Shown here piece after piece: positions 8,969 to 17,166 of a stretch of DNA of 36,430 bases (its first letter is position 1; each line of letters starts with the position of its first letter). The stretch spans positions 1 through 36,430 of the forward strand of contig JAIDXA010000250.1 of NCBI GenBank assembly GCA_029058705.1, read 5' to 3'. The notes under the pieces were generated by a model. The model worked only from the letters and a program-made list of their open reading frames with translations, made no database searches and was not told the origin of the DNA. The position numbers and the translations under genes were made by a program. The stretch comes from Paramuribaculum sp. (GTDB taxonomy: Bacteria; Bacteroidota; Bacteroidia; Bacteroidales; Muribaculaceae).

Positions 8969-8990
8969 GTTTAAAATCAAACACTCTCAT
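8969..8990. repeat. Solo end of the palindromic repeat family
   Basis: GGTTTAAAATCAAACACTCT and the following bases resemble the terminal inverted repeats of the elements at 22975-23172 and 36144-36340. No body of the element is attached, so this is either a relic or a chance match of a short A/T-rich motif. Confidence 0.4.
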
Positions 8991-8999
8991 AAAATTGTT

Positions 9000-9878
9000 T
9001 TACCGGATTTCAGCAGACCGGGCCTCAACCAGGAGTTTACCGAATTCGAGGATGTTTTTTGCAGTTACGGGAGGCTGGGGGTCGGAGTTGATGGCGGTTT
9101 CGAGAGTAGTCTCCCCCGACAGGACGAGCACACCGAGGGCTCCGGCATTAGCGGCCATTGCCACATCGGTGTAGATGCGGTCGCCACACATGGCAATCTC
9201 ATCGGGACGCAGCCCGAGGCGGAACCGGATTCCAGAGAGCATGTCGGGATTCGGCTTGCCGATGACAATGTCGGGACGTCGCGAAACCGCATGTTCGATG
9301 CAAGCGCAAAGCGATCCGCAGTCGACCAGTACGGTCCGGAGGTTCGTGGGGCAGACGCGGTCGGGGTTCGTTGCGATGTACGGGATTCCCTGAGAGGCGA
9401 GCCATGAAGCATGGCACAGCCTGTTGTAGTCGAGGGTTGTGTCGAAAGCGACGACAAGAGCCTGCGGCATATCGTCGGCCGACGGCGCGGTCAATTCGAA
9501 TCCGGCCTGTTGGAATTCGGCTTTCATGTCGGGAGTGCCGACAACAAAAATCCGTCTGACACCGGGCATGCGCGCATGCAGGTAGTCGATAGTGGCGACT
9601 GCCGTCGTGTACATGTTTTCAGGTTTGGCCTCGATTCCCATTCCGCGCAGTTTCCGGATATATGACGGAATGCTTTTTGTCGGGTTGTTTGTCAGGAAGG
9701 AATACGTTATTCCGTTTTCGTCGAGAAGTCTGAGAAAGTCTTTTGTGAAAGGAAACAGTTCGGACCCGAGATAGATCGTTCCGTCCATGTCAAGAGCGAC
9801 ATGCCGAATTTTCCGGCAGGCTTCGAGAAGTTCGGAATGAGACATCGGGGTGAGGTATGTTTCGCAGATTGTTTTCAT
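9000..9878 (-). CDS. HAD-IIA (NagD-like) sugar/glycerol phosphatase
   Basis: A protein of 292 residues, cytoplasmic. Motif I is ALDMDGTIYLG (nucleophile D30, acid/base D32), followed by FLTNNPTKS, the NagD-type cap, then IGKPNPDML and MCGDRIYTDVAMA (motif IV). HAD-IIA members hydrolyse small phosphates such as 4-nitrophenylphosphate, glycerol phosphate or phosphoglycolate. It starts 25 bases after glpT on the same strand and is the last gene of that operon. A role in removing phosphate from glycerol-3-phosphate or a related triose phosphate is a reasonable inference from context, not shown by the sequence. An alternative start at 9845 (MSHSELL) is possible. Confidence 0.88.
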   Translation of the reverse strand: MKTICETYLTPMSHSELLEACRKIRHVALDMDGTIYLGSELFPFTKDFLRLLDENGITYSFLTNNPTKSIPSYIRKLRGMGIEAKPENMYTTAVATIDYLHARMPGVRRIFVVGTPDMKAEFQQAGFELTAPSADDMPQALVVAFDTTLDYNRLCHASWLASQGIPYIATNPDRVCPTNLRTVLVDCGSLCACIEHAVSRRPDIVIGKPNPDMLSGIRFRLGLRPDEIAMCGDRIYTDVAMAANAGALGVLVLSGETTLETAINSDPQPPVTAKNILEFGKLLVEARSAEIR

Positions 9879-9903
9879 GATCGGTAGGTGTCAGAGGTTT
9901 GTG

Positions 9904-11448
9904 TCAGAGATCAGTGTCGTCAAGAGAACCGGCTTCGGCAATGGCTTCCTCCTTTTCTTTTCCGGACAGTTGCCGGTAGAAGTGGTTTGAGCGTTCGTAT
10001 CCGTCGCGCGGAGCAGTCCACATCGTGAGGAACGTCAGCGCGCCAAGAACGCCGACGCCGATAATGAGGAGAAAAACAGTGTTCCATCCGAAACAGTCGG
10101 CGATATATCCGATTCCGATGGCCGATACGAACGATCCGAAATAGCCGAAGATGCCTGCGAGTCCGTTGGCTGTTGCCGAGGCGTCTTTAGTGGCGTGGTT
10201 TGCCGAGGCGATACCGATAAGAGCCTGAGGGCCGTAGATGAAGAATCCGGCCATGGCAAGCAGCAGGATGGACAGGATTGCGGGGATATCTGTGATGAAA
10301 ATAAACAACGACATGAAAAAGACGGCCCCGATCATGCATATTAGACACATCCGGTGGGCTTTACCGTTGAATATCCTGTCGGTTGCCCATCCGGCGATTA
10401 TTGTTCCCACGATGGCGCAGATCTCAAATACAGCGACAGTCGTCGCGGCCATTTCAATCGACATACCCCGGGCTTCGGTCAGGAATTTGGGACCCCAGTC
10501 GAGGATTCCCATCCTCATGACGTAGACAAATACATTGGCGATGCATAGAGTCCAGATCCACCGGTTGGTCCATACCATAACGGAAAGGAAGCGGGAGTGG
10601 GAAACGTTTTTCTTGCCGGAATCCTTGCCGGTTGTCGTGCCGGGGAGTTCGGGCAGACCGACAGAACGGGGATCGTCGCGCAATCCGATGTAGAGCCAGA
10701 GCGCGCCAACGACAGCAAGGACACCGGGAAGCCAGAAACACCATCGCCAGGCATCCCAATGGCTGGCATAGCCGAGGATTGTTTTCATATCGCCCGGATC
10801 GGAAGTGTCGAGCCCAAGGTTGCCGGCAATGGTCGATATGATCCGGGGATCGTTGCTGAGGTCCTGTCCGAGCTGCCCCATGATGAATCCGCAGGCGAGG
10901 ACAGCCGCACCGGCTCCGATGGAGTGGCTCGTGTTCCAGATCGACATTTTGGTGGCGAGTTCGGACGGATGTATCCATGACGGGAGCAACCGGGCGCATG
11001 GGGGATAGCCTATTCCCTGAAAATACTGGTTCAGTACGCTTGTGACGCCCATGACAAGAATGAGCATGTTTATGAAATCGGGGCCGTTGTAAGCGCCCAC
11101 GATCATGCCGGACAGGTTGACTCCGAATCCGAAGCAGAAGTTTGCGGCGGCGCACAGAAGCAGCCCGACAGCCATGACCTTACGGGAACTCGCTTTGTCG
11201 ACGACGAAGCCATTGACGAATCGTGAAAATCCATAGATCAGCGATCCGATTCCGATGATCCATCCGAAGCTGGTGTTTGTAATGCCGTATTGGGCTGTCA
11301 GTCCGGGCATTGCCACAGAGAAGTTCTTACGGACAAAGTAGTAGATGGCATATCCTACCATCGAAACGAGAATGGTTCTCAGCTGCCAGCGTTTAAAATT
11401 CCTGACCGTCAGGGCATCCCATCCGGCGTAGATGTTTTCTTTACTCAT
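9904..11448 (-). CDS. glpT: Glycerol-3-phosphate:phosphate antiporter GlpT
   Basis: Inner-membrane MFS protein of the organophosphate:Pi antiporter family, 514 residues from the ATG at 11448 (MSKENIYAGWDAL). The upstream TTG at 11514 belongs to the promoter. The first membrane segment carries YYFVRKNFSVAMPG, which includes the Arg equivalent to the substrate-binding R45 of E. coli GlpT. ASSRKVMAVGLLL is the usual MFS loop. About twelve hydrophobic segments are visible. It is some 60 residues longer than E. coli GlpT, largely through an insertion of about 50 residues (QDLSNDPRIIST onward) before the WRWCFWLPG helix. It lies between glpC and the HAD phosphatase and has its own promoter. Confidence 0.92.
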   Translation of the reverse strand: MSKENIYAGWDALTVRNFKRWQLRTILVSMVGYAIYYFVRKNFSVAMPGLTAQYGITNTSFGWIIGIGSLIYGFSRFVNGFVVDKASSRKVMAVGLLLCAAANFCFGFGVNLSGMIVGAYNGPDFINMLILVMGVTSVLNQYFQGIGYPPCARLLPSWIHPSELATKMSIWNTSHSIGAGAAVLACGFIMGQLGQDLSNDPRIISTIAGNLGLDTSDPGDMKTILGYASHWDAWRWCFWLPGVLAVVGALWLYIGLRDDPRSVGLPELPGTTTGKDSGKKNVSHSRFLSVMVWTNRWIWTLCIANVFVYVMRMGILDWGPKFLTEARGMSIEMAATTVAVFEICAIVGTIIAGWATDRIFNGKAHRMCLICMIGAVFFMSLFIFITDIPAILSILLLAMAGFFIYGPQALIGIASANHATKDASATANGLAGIFGYFGSFVSAIGIGYIADCFGWNTVFLLIIGVGVLGALTFLTMWTAPRDGYERSNHFYRQLSGKEKEEAIAEAGSLDDTDL

Positions 11449-11484
11449 CGCATTGAAAGAAGGTCGAAATGATGATTGGTTATA

Positions 11485-11514
11485 CAAATTTACAGAATTT
11501 CCGGCTATTGTCAA
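11485..11514 (-). promoter_or_regulatory. Internal promoter of glpT
   Basis: Minus strand TTG (11514-11512), a 19-base spacer and TAAATTTG (11492-11485). It lies in the 86-base gap between glpC and glpT. A TTTCG half-site follows at about 11465-11470, similar to those near the other glp promoters. It would allow glpT and the phosphatase to be expressed separately from glpABC. Confidence 0.65.
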
Positions 11515-11534
11515 AACACGACACCGGTCGTGGT

Positions 11535-12779
11535 TCAGATGTCATTTGCCCTGCGGGTGGCATCGATATCGAGAGCGGAGGCAAGAATCGACACGGGGTT
11601 TTCGACGGGAACTCCGGCAGACATTTCGATCTGCCATTTGCATGTCTCGCAATCGGATGCAACAATGTCGACACCGGCACCGCGTATGCTGTCGAAGAGT
11701 TCGGCCCCGACGGCCTGTGAAGTGGCATAGTTTTCTTTCTTGAATCCGTAGGTGCCTGAAATGCCGCAGCAACCTGGCTCGATCGGAATCAGTTCGAGAC
11801 CCGGAATCATTTTCAGGAGTTCGAGGGAGTGGACAGCCCATCCCATGCGCTGCATGTGGCACGGGACGTGATAGGCCACGCGTTTTTTCCATTCGCGGCG
11901 GAAAACGAGCCTGACATTTCCTGCATCGACGAGCTGATGGATGAAGCGTGTGGCGAGGAGGATAGAGTCGCGGACATCATGGTTGTCGAGATGAAGGATG
12001 TGGGGATATTCGTCGCGCATTGTGAATATGCACGTCGAGCTTGTTCCGAGGACAATACGTCCGTCGGCAACAGAATTACGGATGGCGTGCAGGTTTTTTT
12101 CAGCGTCGCGCCGGGCCTGGCCGATGAGCCTGTTTGCGATTTTGGCGACACCGCAGCAACGCTCGTGTTCGAGAAGCCTGACCCCATAGCCGATCGCATT
12201 CATCAAAGTGACAAAATCGCGGCCGAGGGCGGGATTGTTGTAGTTGACATAACATCCGTGGAAATATGAGACCTGACGCCTAAACGGATTCTGGTCGGGC
12301 GCTCCGGAGTTCATCCAATGTTCGAACGTCTGCGAGGCGTAGGCGGGAAAAGTCCGTCGGGAGTCGATTCCGACAATGTGGTGCATGAGGGTTTTTACAG
12401 GCCCCAGACGGAGCATCGTGTTGACGACCGGAGCGATTTTCGTTGCGACAGCCCCCATTTCGTCGGTCGATGCCAGCATGCGGTCGCGCAGCGAAACGGG
12501 GTGTCGGTCATAGCGTATGCGCGCGTTCTGGATGATGTCGCCGATCCGCACTCCGGATGGACATGCAACCTCGCAACGTTTGCAGTTCAGACACATTTTC
12601 AGCGCCTTGTCGTAGAATTCAGGCGCTTTCAACCTGTATCGCTCGCCATCGGGCCCAGCCTGTTTGGGGCCTGGATAGAGTGGATTGACCGAAAGGACAG
12701 GACAATAGACGGTGCATATGGTGCATTTTATGCACTGTTCGAAATTGTCGCGACTTATGTTTTTTACTTGATATTCCAT
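11535..12779 (-). CDS. glpC: Anaerobic glycerol-3-phosphate dehydrogenase subunit C
   Basis: Iron-sulfur membrane-anchor subunit of the GlpABC complex, 414 residues. It passes electrons from the GlpA flavin to the quinone pool. Two 4Fe-4S ferredoxin motifs are at the N terminus: C16, C19, C22 and C26 (CIKCTICTVYCP), then CLNCKRCEVACPSG. Two CCG domains follow, with HERCCGVAK and EPGCCGISGTYG and further Cys in YHVPCHM and CETCKWQ. It starts 24 bases after glpB stops, in the order glpA-glpB-glpC known from enterobacteria. Confidence 0.95.
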   Translation of the reverse strand: MEYQVKNISRDNFEQCIKCTICTVYCPVLSVNPLYPGPKQAGPDGERYRLKAPEFYDKALKMCLNCKRCEVACPSGVRIGDIIQNARIRYDRHPVSLRDRMLASTDEMGAVATKIAPVVNTMLRLGPVKTLMHHIVGIDSRRTFPAYASQTFEHWMNSGAPDQNPFRRQVSYFHGCYVNYNNPALGRDFVTLMNAIGYGVRLLEHERCCGVAKIANRLIGQARRDAEKNLHAIRNSVADGRIVLGTSSTCIFTMRDEYPHILHLDNHDVRDSILLATRFIHQLVDAGNVRLVFRREWKKRVAYHVPCHMQRMGWAVHSLELLKMIPGLELIPIEPGCCGISGTYGFKKENYATSQAVGAELFDSIRGAGVDIVASDCETCKWQIEMSAGVPVENPVSILASALDIDATRRANDI

Positions 12780-12803
12780 CTGAAAGTGAGAAGGGAAAGT
12801 AAA

Positions 12804-14042
12804 CTATTGGAGGATTTGCCTGGCTGCAGCGACGGCGGTCAGGAGAGCTATTCCTGCTCCGGAGCCTTCATTGAGAGAATCGGCACCGGAAAGGATCGAG
12901 CCGACAGCGCGGAGATTTGTGACAACCGAGCCGTTGCGTGACACACGGAACCGGCTGTCGGTCACGACGCCGAACCGCATATAGGGTTGTGGTGCGAAAA
13001 AGTCGATATCGCATCGGGAGGTGCGTTTTTCCGATTGCACGACATCGAGTCCAAACACCGGTTCGATGACCGCATCGGGTTTCGCCACCAGTCCCTGGCT
13101 GAAAAAGCTGCCGGTAGCGATCAGGAATTCGTCGGCCCGAAGGGGCGTTTCGCCGAGATTCACGGTGTTTACCGATATCAGACGGTTGTTTTCGAAGTTG
13201 CCTTTGTTGACGCTGTCGCCAAGGAAATAAGCACCTCCCAGGCTTTCAAACCGCCGGCGCATGAGAAACTCGGCCCGCACACCGGTTACCGACATTGGAA
13301 TCACGGGTACATATCTGACCGTGATGTCGACAAGCGAAGCGAGAAGGTTGGCCGGTGCGTCGGAACGGAGTCCGACCACAGCGGGGAGAAGCAACACGTC
13401 GGCGTCGGATTTTATTTTCCGTATTGCCTGCGCGAGATCGCTGACAGCCTTGCCTTCGAGGATTCGTGCCATCGAGGCGGCCCTCATTCCGGAACAGCTT
13501 TTTCGGAGAGCTGCGAGCTGCGGGAGTTCGATTTCATAGGATTCGGAAGCGATTCCCGCAGTGGCGAGCCCGTCGGCAAGATATCCGGGATGGAAGTCGA
13601 GGTAGCCTTTGAAATTGACTATGGCGGCTTTACGCCACGTGCATCGCGAAGGATGGCTGCATGAGGCGATATCCTTTACCGTCAGCCAGGCCGGTTGCCA
13701 GACTCCGAATGGAGTCAGGCAATAGCGATGGGCTTCAGGAGAACCTTCGACATCAAGGCCGGCACGCCTGAGAATCATTGTTGCTTCGGCCGCGAAGTCG
13801 TGAATATTGCCTACCCCTATTTTCTGATATGGATGGGATGGGGGGAGTGTTGCGATTGCCTGCAGCGGGTCGCAGACCTGGCGACCGTCGATCCGGTTGA
13901 GCAGCGACATTGATCCTGAGGAAAAATGCAGGGCACTCTGTCCGGAAGTTATTATCGCGACTTTTTTCCCGGCCGAGACGAGCCGTATTCCGGCAGTCAG
14001 ACCGCTGAGTCCACCTCCGATTATAATAGAATCGTATTTCAT
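12804..14042 (-). CDS. glpB: Anaerobic glycerol-3-phosphate dehydrogenase subunit B
   Basis: Flavoprotein subunit of GlpABC, 412 residues against 419 in E. coli. It begins with a Rossmann dinucleotide motif MKYDSIIIGGGLSGLTAGIRL and the GlpB-type TSGQSALHFSSGSMSLL stretch, and ends with GAGIALLTAVAAARQIL. The start overlaps the glpA stop by four bases (14039-14042), so the two subunits are probably translationally coupled. It is assigned as subunit B on this N-terminal pattern plus its position between glpA and glpC. Confidence 0.94.
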   Translation of the reverse strand: MKYDSIIIGGGLSGLTAGIRLVSAGKKVAIITSGQSALHFSSGSMSLLNRIDGRQVCDPLQAIATLPPSHPYQKIGVGNIHDFAAEATMILRRAGLDVEGSPEAHRYCLTPFGVWQPAWLTVKDIASCSHPSRCTWRKAAIVNFKGYLDFHPGYLADGLATAGIASESYEIELPQLAALRKSCSGMRAASMARILEGKAVSDLAQAIRKIKSDADVLLLPAVVGLRSDAPANLLASLVDITVRYVPVIPMSVTGVRAEFLMRRRFESLGGAYFLGDSVNKGNFENNRLISVNTVNLGETPLRADEFLIATGSFFSQGLVAKPDAVIEPVFGLDVVQSEKRTSRCDIDFFAPQPYMRFGVVTDSRFRVSRNGSVVTNLRAVGSILSGADSLNEGSGAGIALLTAVAAARQILQ

Positions 14043-15751
14043 TGTTCGGAATTTTTTCTGTCGGGGTTACCGGGATTAGCTACCGGATGAGTAGGGGTTT
14101 CGGTTGTATGGCCTTGTCCGGAGGGAATGAGCTGCGGATCAAGACCGCAGACGCCCTTGTAGAGCCATGATGAGAACTGCGCTTCAACCAGCGTCTGACC
14201 CCATGCGACGGGAAACATGCCTTTCCATCGTTCGTTAAGGAAATTGCAGAGATCGCGGAGGGCGTGAGGCCTGTCGTTGAGTTCGTCGCCGAGAATGGCG
14301 GCCGCGCGGCTCGCGCAAAGACATCCCTGGCAGGTGCCCATTCCGAGCCTTGTGCGTCGCCGCAGATTCACCAGATTGTTTGCATGAAGCTTGCGGACGG
14401 CATAACGGATTTCGCCGACAGAAACCTCTTCGCATTCACAGACGAGTGCGTCATTGTTTGTGTCGAGACCGATGTCGGGTGTCATCGATCCATGCCGTCC
14501 GAGCGCGGCCTTATGATCGGTAGTGAGTTCGATTATATGGCGTTTTCCGTGACTGACCGGAGCGTCTTTGTCGGATTTGTCTGATCCGGGCAGCGGAGTT
14601 GTCGCGGTCCGGCATTTTTCGCTGCGGCCAAGCTTACGGCATGCCATGTCCGTGGCCCACTCGGCCATCAGCCTGTAGGTCATGAGCTTGCCTCCGGTAA
14701 TTGTTATAAATCCTTCGAGGCCGTCGCGCAGGGCATGATCCAGACAGACAATTCCGCGGCTTATGCTTCGGCCGGAAGGATCGTCGTCAGAAGCCACAAG
14801 CGGCCGCACTCCGGCATAAGCGCGCAGAATTCTTGTTGTTGCAAGCGATGGAGCAATCCGCGATCCTTCGCGCAGGAGAATATCGACCTCCTCGGGGGTC
14901 ACCTCCATATTGTCGACCTGATCGTATGGGATCCGGCTCGAAGTTGTTCCGATGAGCGATATGGTGTCGCCCGGTACGAGAATGTCTGCGTCGGCCGGTT
15001 TACGGCATCTGTTTATCACTATATTGTTGACCCTGTGTCCGAATATCAGCAAAGCTCCCTTTGCAGGAAACATATTGACATCAACTCCGGCGAGACGGCA
15101 GATTCCGTGTCCCCAGATTCCGGCTGCATTGATGACAAGATCGGCGTCAACGCGCCGCGATCCGCCGGTGCGCTGGTCGCGCAGAGTCACGCCGCATACG
15201 CGCTGGTGAGATATGTTCAGAGCCGTCACTTCGTGATAGGTCAGGATGTGTGCGCCGTTGCGTTGCGCCGCAATGGCATTGGCTGTAGTCAGCCTGAACG
15301 GATCGACTGCACCGTCAGGGACTTTGACCGCCCCGATAATGTCGGGGTTTACAGCCGGCTCGATTCTACGGGCTTCTGCAGGATCGATTATCTCAGCCTC
15401 GATTCCGGCATTGCGGCAGGCCTCGACGAAAGTGGCCTGATAGGCGAGATCGTCGTCGGGCAAGGTCACGAATATCCCCCCCGTCTCCTCAACGCAATGG
15501 CGGGCGATTTTCCGGAGGATCATGTTCTCGCGAATACACTCGGCAGCCGACTCCCGGTCGGTCACCGCATAACGCGCGCCGCTGTGGAGCAGCCCGTGGT
15601 TTCGCCCTGTCGCACCAGCGGTGAAATCGAACCGCTCGACAAGAAGGACTTTCAGGCCACGCATCGCGCAGTCGCGTGCCGTGCCGGCGCCCGTTGCCCC
15701 CGCTCCGATTATAATGACATCATAATGTTGGTCAGACTGATTGTTTTTCAT
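14039..15751 (-). CDS. glpA: Anaerobic glycerol-3-phosphate dehydrogenase subunit A
   Basis: Catalytic FAD subunit oxidising glycerol-3-phosphate to dihydroxyacetone phosphate, 570 residues from the ATG at 15751 (MKNNQSDQHYDVII). The FAD motif is IIGAGATGAGTARDCAMRG, followed by GATGRNHGLLHSGARY, a signature of the family. ITGGKLMTYRLMAEWA ends the DAO domain. A C-terminal BFD-like domain has CECEEVSVGEIRYA and GMGTCQGCLC, likely 2Fe-2S ligands. A proline/threonine-rich tail of about 25 residues follows that the E. coli protein lacks. It is the first gene of the minus-strand glp operon and is transcribed from 15859-15888. Confidence 0.96.
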   Translation of the reverse strand: MKNNQSDQHYDVIIIGAGATGAGTARDCAMRGLKVLLVERFDFTAGATGRNHGLLHSGARYAVTDRESAAECIRENMILRKIARHCVEETGGIFVTLPDDDLAYQATFVEACRNAGIEAEIIDPAEARRIEPAVNPDIIGAVKVPDGAVDPFRLTTANAIAAQRNGAHILTYHEVTALNISHQRVCGVTLRDQRTGGSRRVDADLVINAAGIWGHGICRLAGVDVNMFPAKGALLIFGHRVNNIVINRCRKPADADILVPGDTISLIGTTSSRIPYDQVDNMEVTPEEVDILLREGSRIAPSLATTRILRAYAGVRPLVASDDDPSGRSISRGIVCLDHALRDGLEGFITITGGKLMTYRLMAEWATDMACRKLGRSEKCRTATTPLPGSDKSDKDAPVSHGKRHIIELTTDHKAALGRHGSMTPDIGLDTNNDALVCECEEVSVGEIRYAVRKLHANNLVNLRRRTRLGMGTCQGCLCASRAAAILGDELNDRPHALRDLCNFLNERWKGMFPVAWGQTLVEAQFSSWLYKGVCGLDPQLIPSGQGHTTETPTHPVANPGNPDRKNSEQ

Positions 15752-15850
15752 CAATAGCGCCGCCCTGCATACCATCGGGCCGATGTTTTGTATAGTGATA
15801 TGTACAGAACAAAATCAAAAGCGATTGTGTTTCGTTTTGCTCTTTTTATA

Positions 15851-15888
15851 TTTCGCAACAAAAGTAGCAAGGTTTTGTTGAATAACAA
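15851..15888 (-). promoter_or_regulatory. glpA promoter with overlapping candidate GlpR operator
   Basis: Minus strand TTG (15888-15886), a 19-base spacer and TACTTTTG (15866-15859). The -7 box runs directly into TTGCGAAA (15858-15851). The same block in the same register occurs at the phosphoesterase promoter (17103-17118). Confidence 0.8.
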
Positions 15889-16014
15889 AATTATTTTATC
15901 AAAACTGAATTATTTTTTCATAATTCTCCAGTCGGCGAATACCACCAAGCCCTACAGTCCTGCCGGCTTATTAAATAATGACATCTGTATTCCATTTATT
16001 CATAATTTTTTTAT

Positions 16015-16076
16015 TACATTTGCAGTGTAAACACTTAAATCAGATAAAAAACCACGCACAACACAAGTTTCGCAAC
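16015..16076 (+). promoter_or_regulatory. Promoter and candidate operator of the glpR-like gene
   Basis: TACATTTG at 16015-16022 matches the -7 consensus; the -33 position shows only a T-rich ATTTATT near 15994-16000, so the promoter is weaker than its neighbours. TTTCGCAAC follows at 16068-16076 inside the leader and could allow autoregulation. The leader to the ATG is about 175 bases. Confidence 0.5.
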
Positions 16077-16204
16077 CGCCCGATGACGAAAACAATCAGG
16101 TTTCGCTTTTCGGAAAACGCGACAGACACAACCTAATAACTATTTCGAAACTCTCTTCATTCAATCGCATTTCAGTCAAACCACCAAGACCACAACTTCC
16201 AGCC

Positions 16205-16975
16205 ATGACAAAAGAAGAACGCCATCAGCTTATCCTCGACACCCTAATGCGCCACGAGTCAATTCCAGTGTCGAGCCTGTCAATGCTATTGGATGTATCG
16301 GCAGTAACAATACGCAAAGACCTCACCGAGCTTGAAGCCGAAAACAAGCTCTACCGCAGCCATGGCAAAGCCGTTCTGATCAACCCCTACATAAACAACC
16401 GTTCGATCAGTGAAAAAGAAAAGCTCCAGCGCACGGAAAAAGAACTCATCGGCCGCGAGGGCGCGTCAATGATCACACGCGACGATTCGATCATCATAGC
16501 GTCGGGCACAACGGTTCTCGCGTTCGCGCGCTGCATCACCCCGATCCACCGGCTGACCGTGATCAGCGCATCGCTTGCGGTTTCGCAGCTGCTCGGCCCG
16601 AATGAATCCATAGAGGTCGTACAGCTCGGCGGCTCACTGCGCCAAAGCTCACTGTCGGTCGTCGGCAAATTCGCCGAAAGCCCGCTTTGCGAGTTTTCAT
16701 GCAGCAAGCTGTTTATAGGTGTCGACGGCATCGATCCTGATTTCGGAATCACGACGACAGACATCCGCGAGGCCGAACTAAACCGCGCGATGATGCGCAC
16801 AGCCCAGAAAACAATTGTTCTGGCGGACTCTTCGAAATTCCGCCGCCGCGGATTCAGCAAAATCGCCAATCTGACAGAAATCGACACCATCATCACAGAC
16901 TCCAGGATAGCCCCGACAGTTGCCCAGTCGATCGAAGATATGGGAATCGAACTGAGAATCGTTCCGGTCGACTGA
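16205..16975 (+). CDS. glpR: DeoR-family transcriptional regulator, GlpR-like
   Basis: A protein of 256 residues, normal for the family. Residues 5-57 form the N-terminal winged helix (ERHQLILDTLMRH, then VSSLSMLLDVSAVTIRKDLTELE). The DeoR C-terminal sensor domain follows, with ISASLAVSQLL, VVQLGGSLRQSSLSVVG, KLFIGVDGIDPDFG and the end motif KTIVLADSSKF. Family members bind phosphorylated sugars or polyols and usually repress the adjacent catabolic operon. Divergent placement next to glpABC makes glycerol-3-phosphate the natural inducer candidate; this is inference. It ends at a strong terminator, separating it from the phosphoesterase downstream. Confidence 0.88.
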   Translation: MTKEERHQLILDTLMRHESIPVSSLSMLLDVSAVTIRKDLTELEAENKLYRSHGKAVLINPYINNRSISEKEKLQRTEKELIGREGASMITRDDSIIIASGTTVLAFARCITPIHRLTVISASLAVSQLLGPNESIEVVQLGGSLRQSSLSVVGKFAESPLCEFSCSKLFIGVDGIDPDFGITTTDIREAELNRAMMRTAQKTIVLADSSKFRRRGFSKIANLTEIDTIITDSRIAPTVAQSIEDMGIELRIVPVD

Positions 16976-17042
16976 CATCAAAACAACCTATAAAATCCAC
17001 TCAACGAATCACACAATTAAAATACAATTTCCTGAATTTTTA

Positions 17043-17077
17043 AAAACACGAATTTTCTTCAAAAAAATTCGTGTTTT
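17043..17077 (+). terminator. Intrinsic terminator after the glpR-like gene
   Basis: A perfect 14-base stem (17043-17056 with 17064-17077) has a 7-base loop CTTCAAA and runs into TTTTATTTTG on the plus strand. It sits 67 bases after the stop codon. Confidence 0.85.
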
Positions 17078-17080
17078 ATT

Positions 17081-17118
17081 TTGATATATGATTATAAATA
17101 CCTATTTTTGTTGCGAAA
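17081..17118 (+). promoter_or_regulatory. Promoter of the phosphodiesterase pair with candidate GlpR operator
   Basis: TTG at 17081-17083, a 19-base spacer and TATTTTTG at 17103-17110, continuing into TTGCGAAA at 17111-17118. The last G of the -7 box plus TTGCGAAA is the exact reverse complement of the TTTCGCAAC copies at 15851 and 16068. Confidence 0.82.
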
Positions 17119-17166
17119 TGAAAGAATATAACTTTCATTTCCAAACCAATCATTGCTTTAAGTCTG

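Larger units (their letters stand above)
15752..16204. other. Divergent glp control region
   Basis: These 453 bases hold no credible gene; they are A/T-rich and separate glpA from the glpR-like regulator. They contain a promoter in each direction and a cluster of TTTCG/CGAAA half-sites: 15830-15839 (TTTCGTTTTG), 15851-15859 and 16068-16076 (both TTTCGCAAC), 16085-16093 (GACGAAAAC), 16101-16113 (TTTCGCTTTTCGG) and the palindrome TTTCGAAA at 16143-16150. Such half-sites suit a DeoR-family repressor, but binding is inferred. Confidence 0.6.

Noticed and set aside
11449..11514. N-terminal extension of GlpT
   Set aside because: It begins at the TTG of the glpT promoter and adds sequence absent from the family.
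14735..15757. Open frame of 340 codons opposite glpA
   Set aside because: It is the antisense shadow of a well-conserved gene with no family motifs.
15788..16030. Small open frame of 80 codons in the glp control region
   Set aside because: It crosses both divergent promoters and the operators and has only A/T-driven composition.
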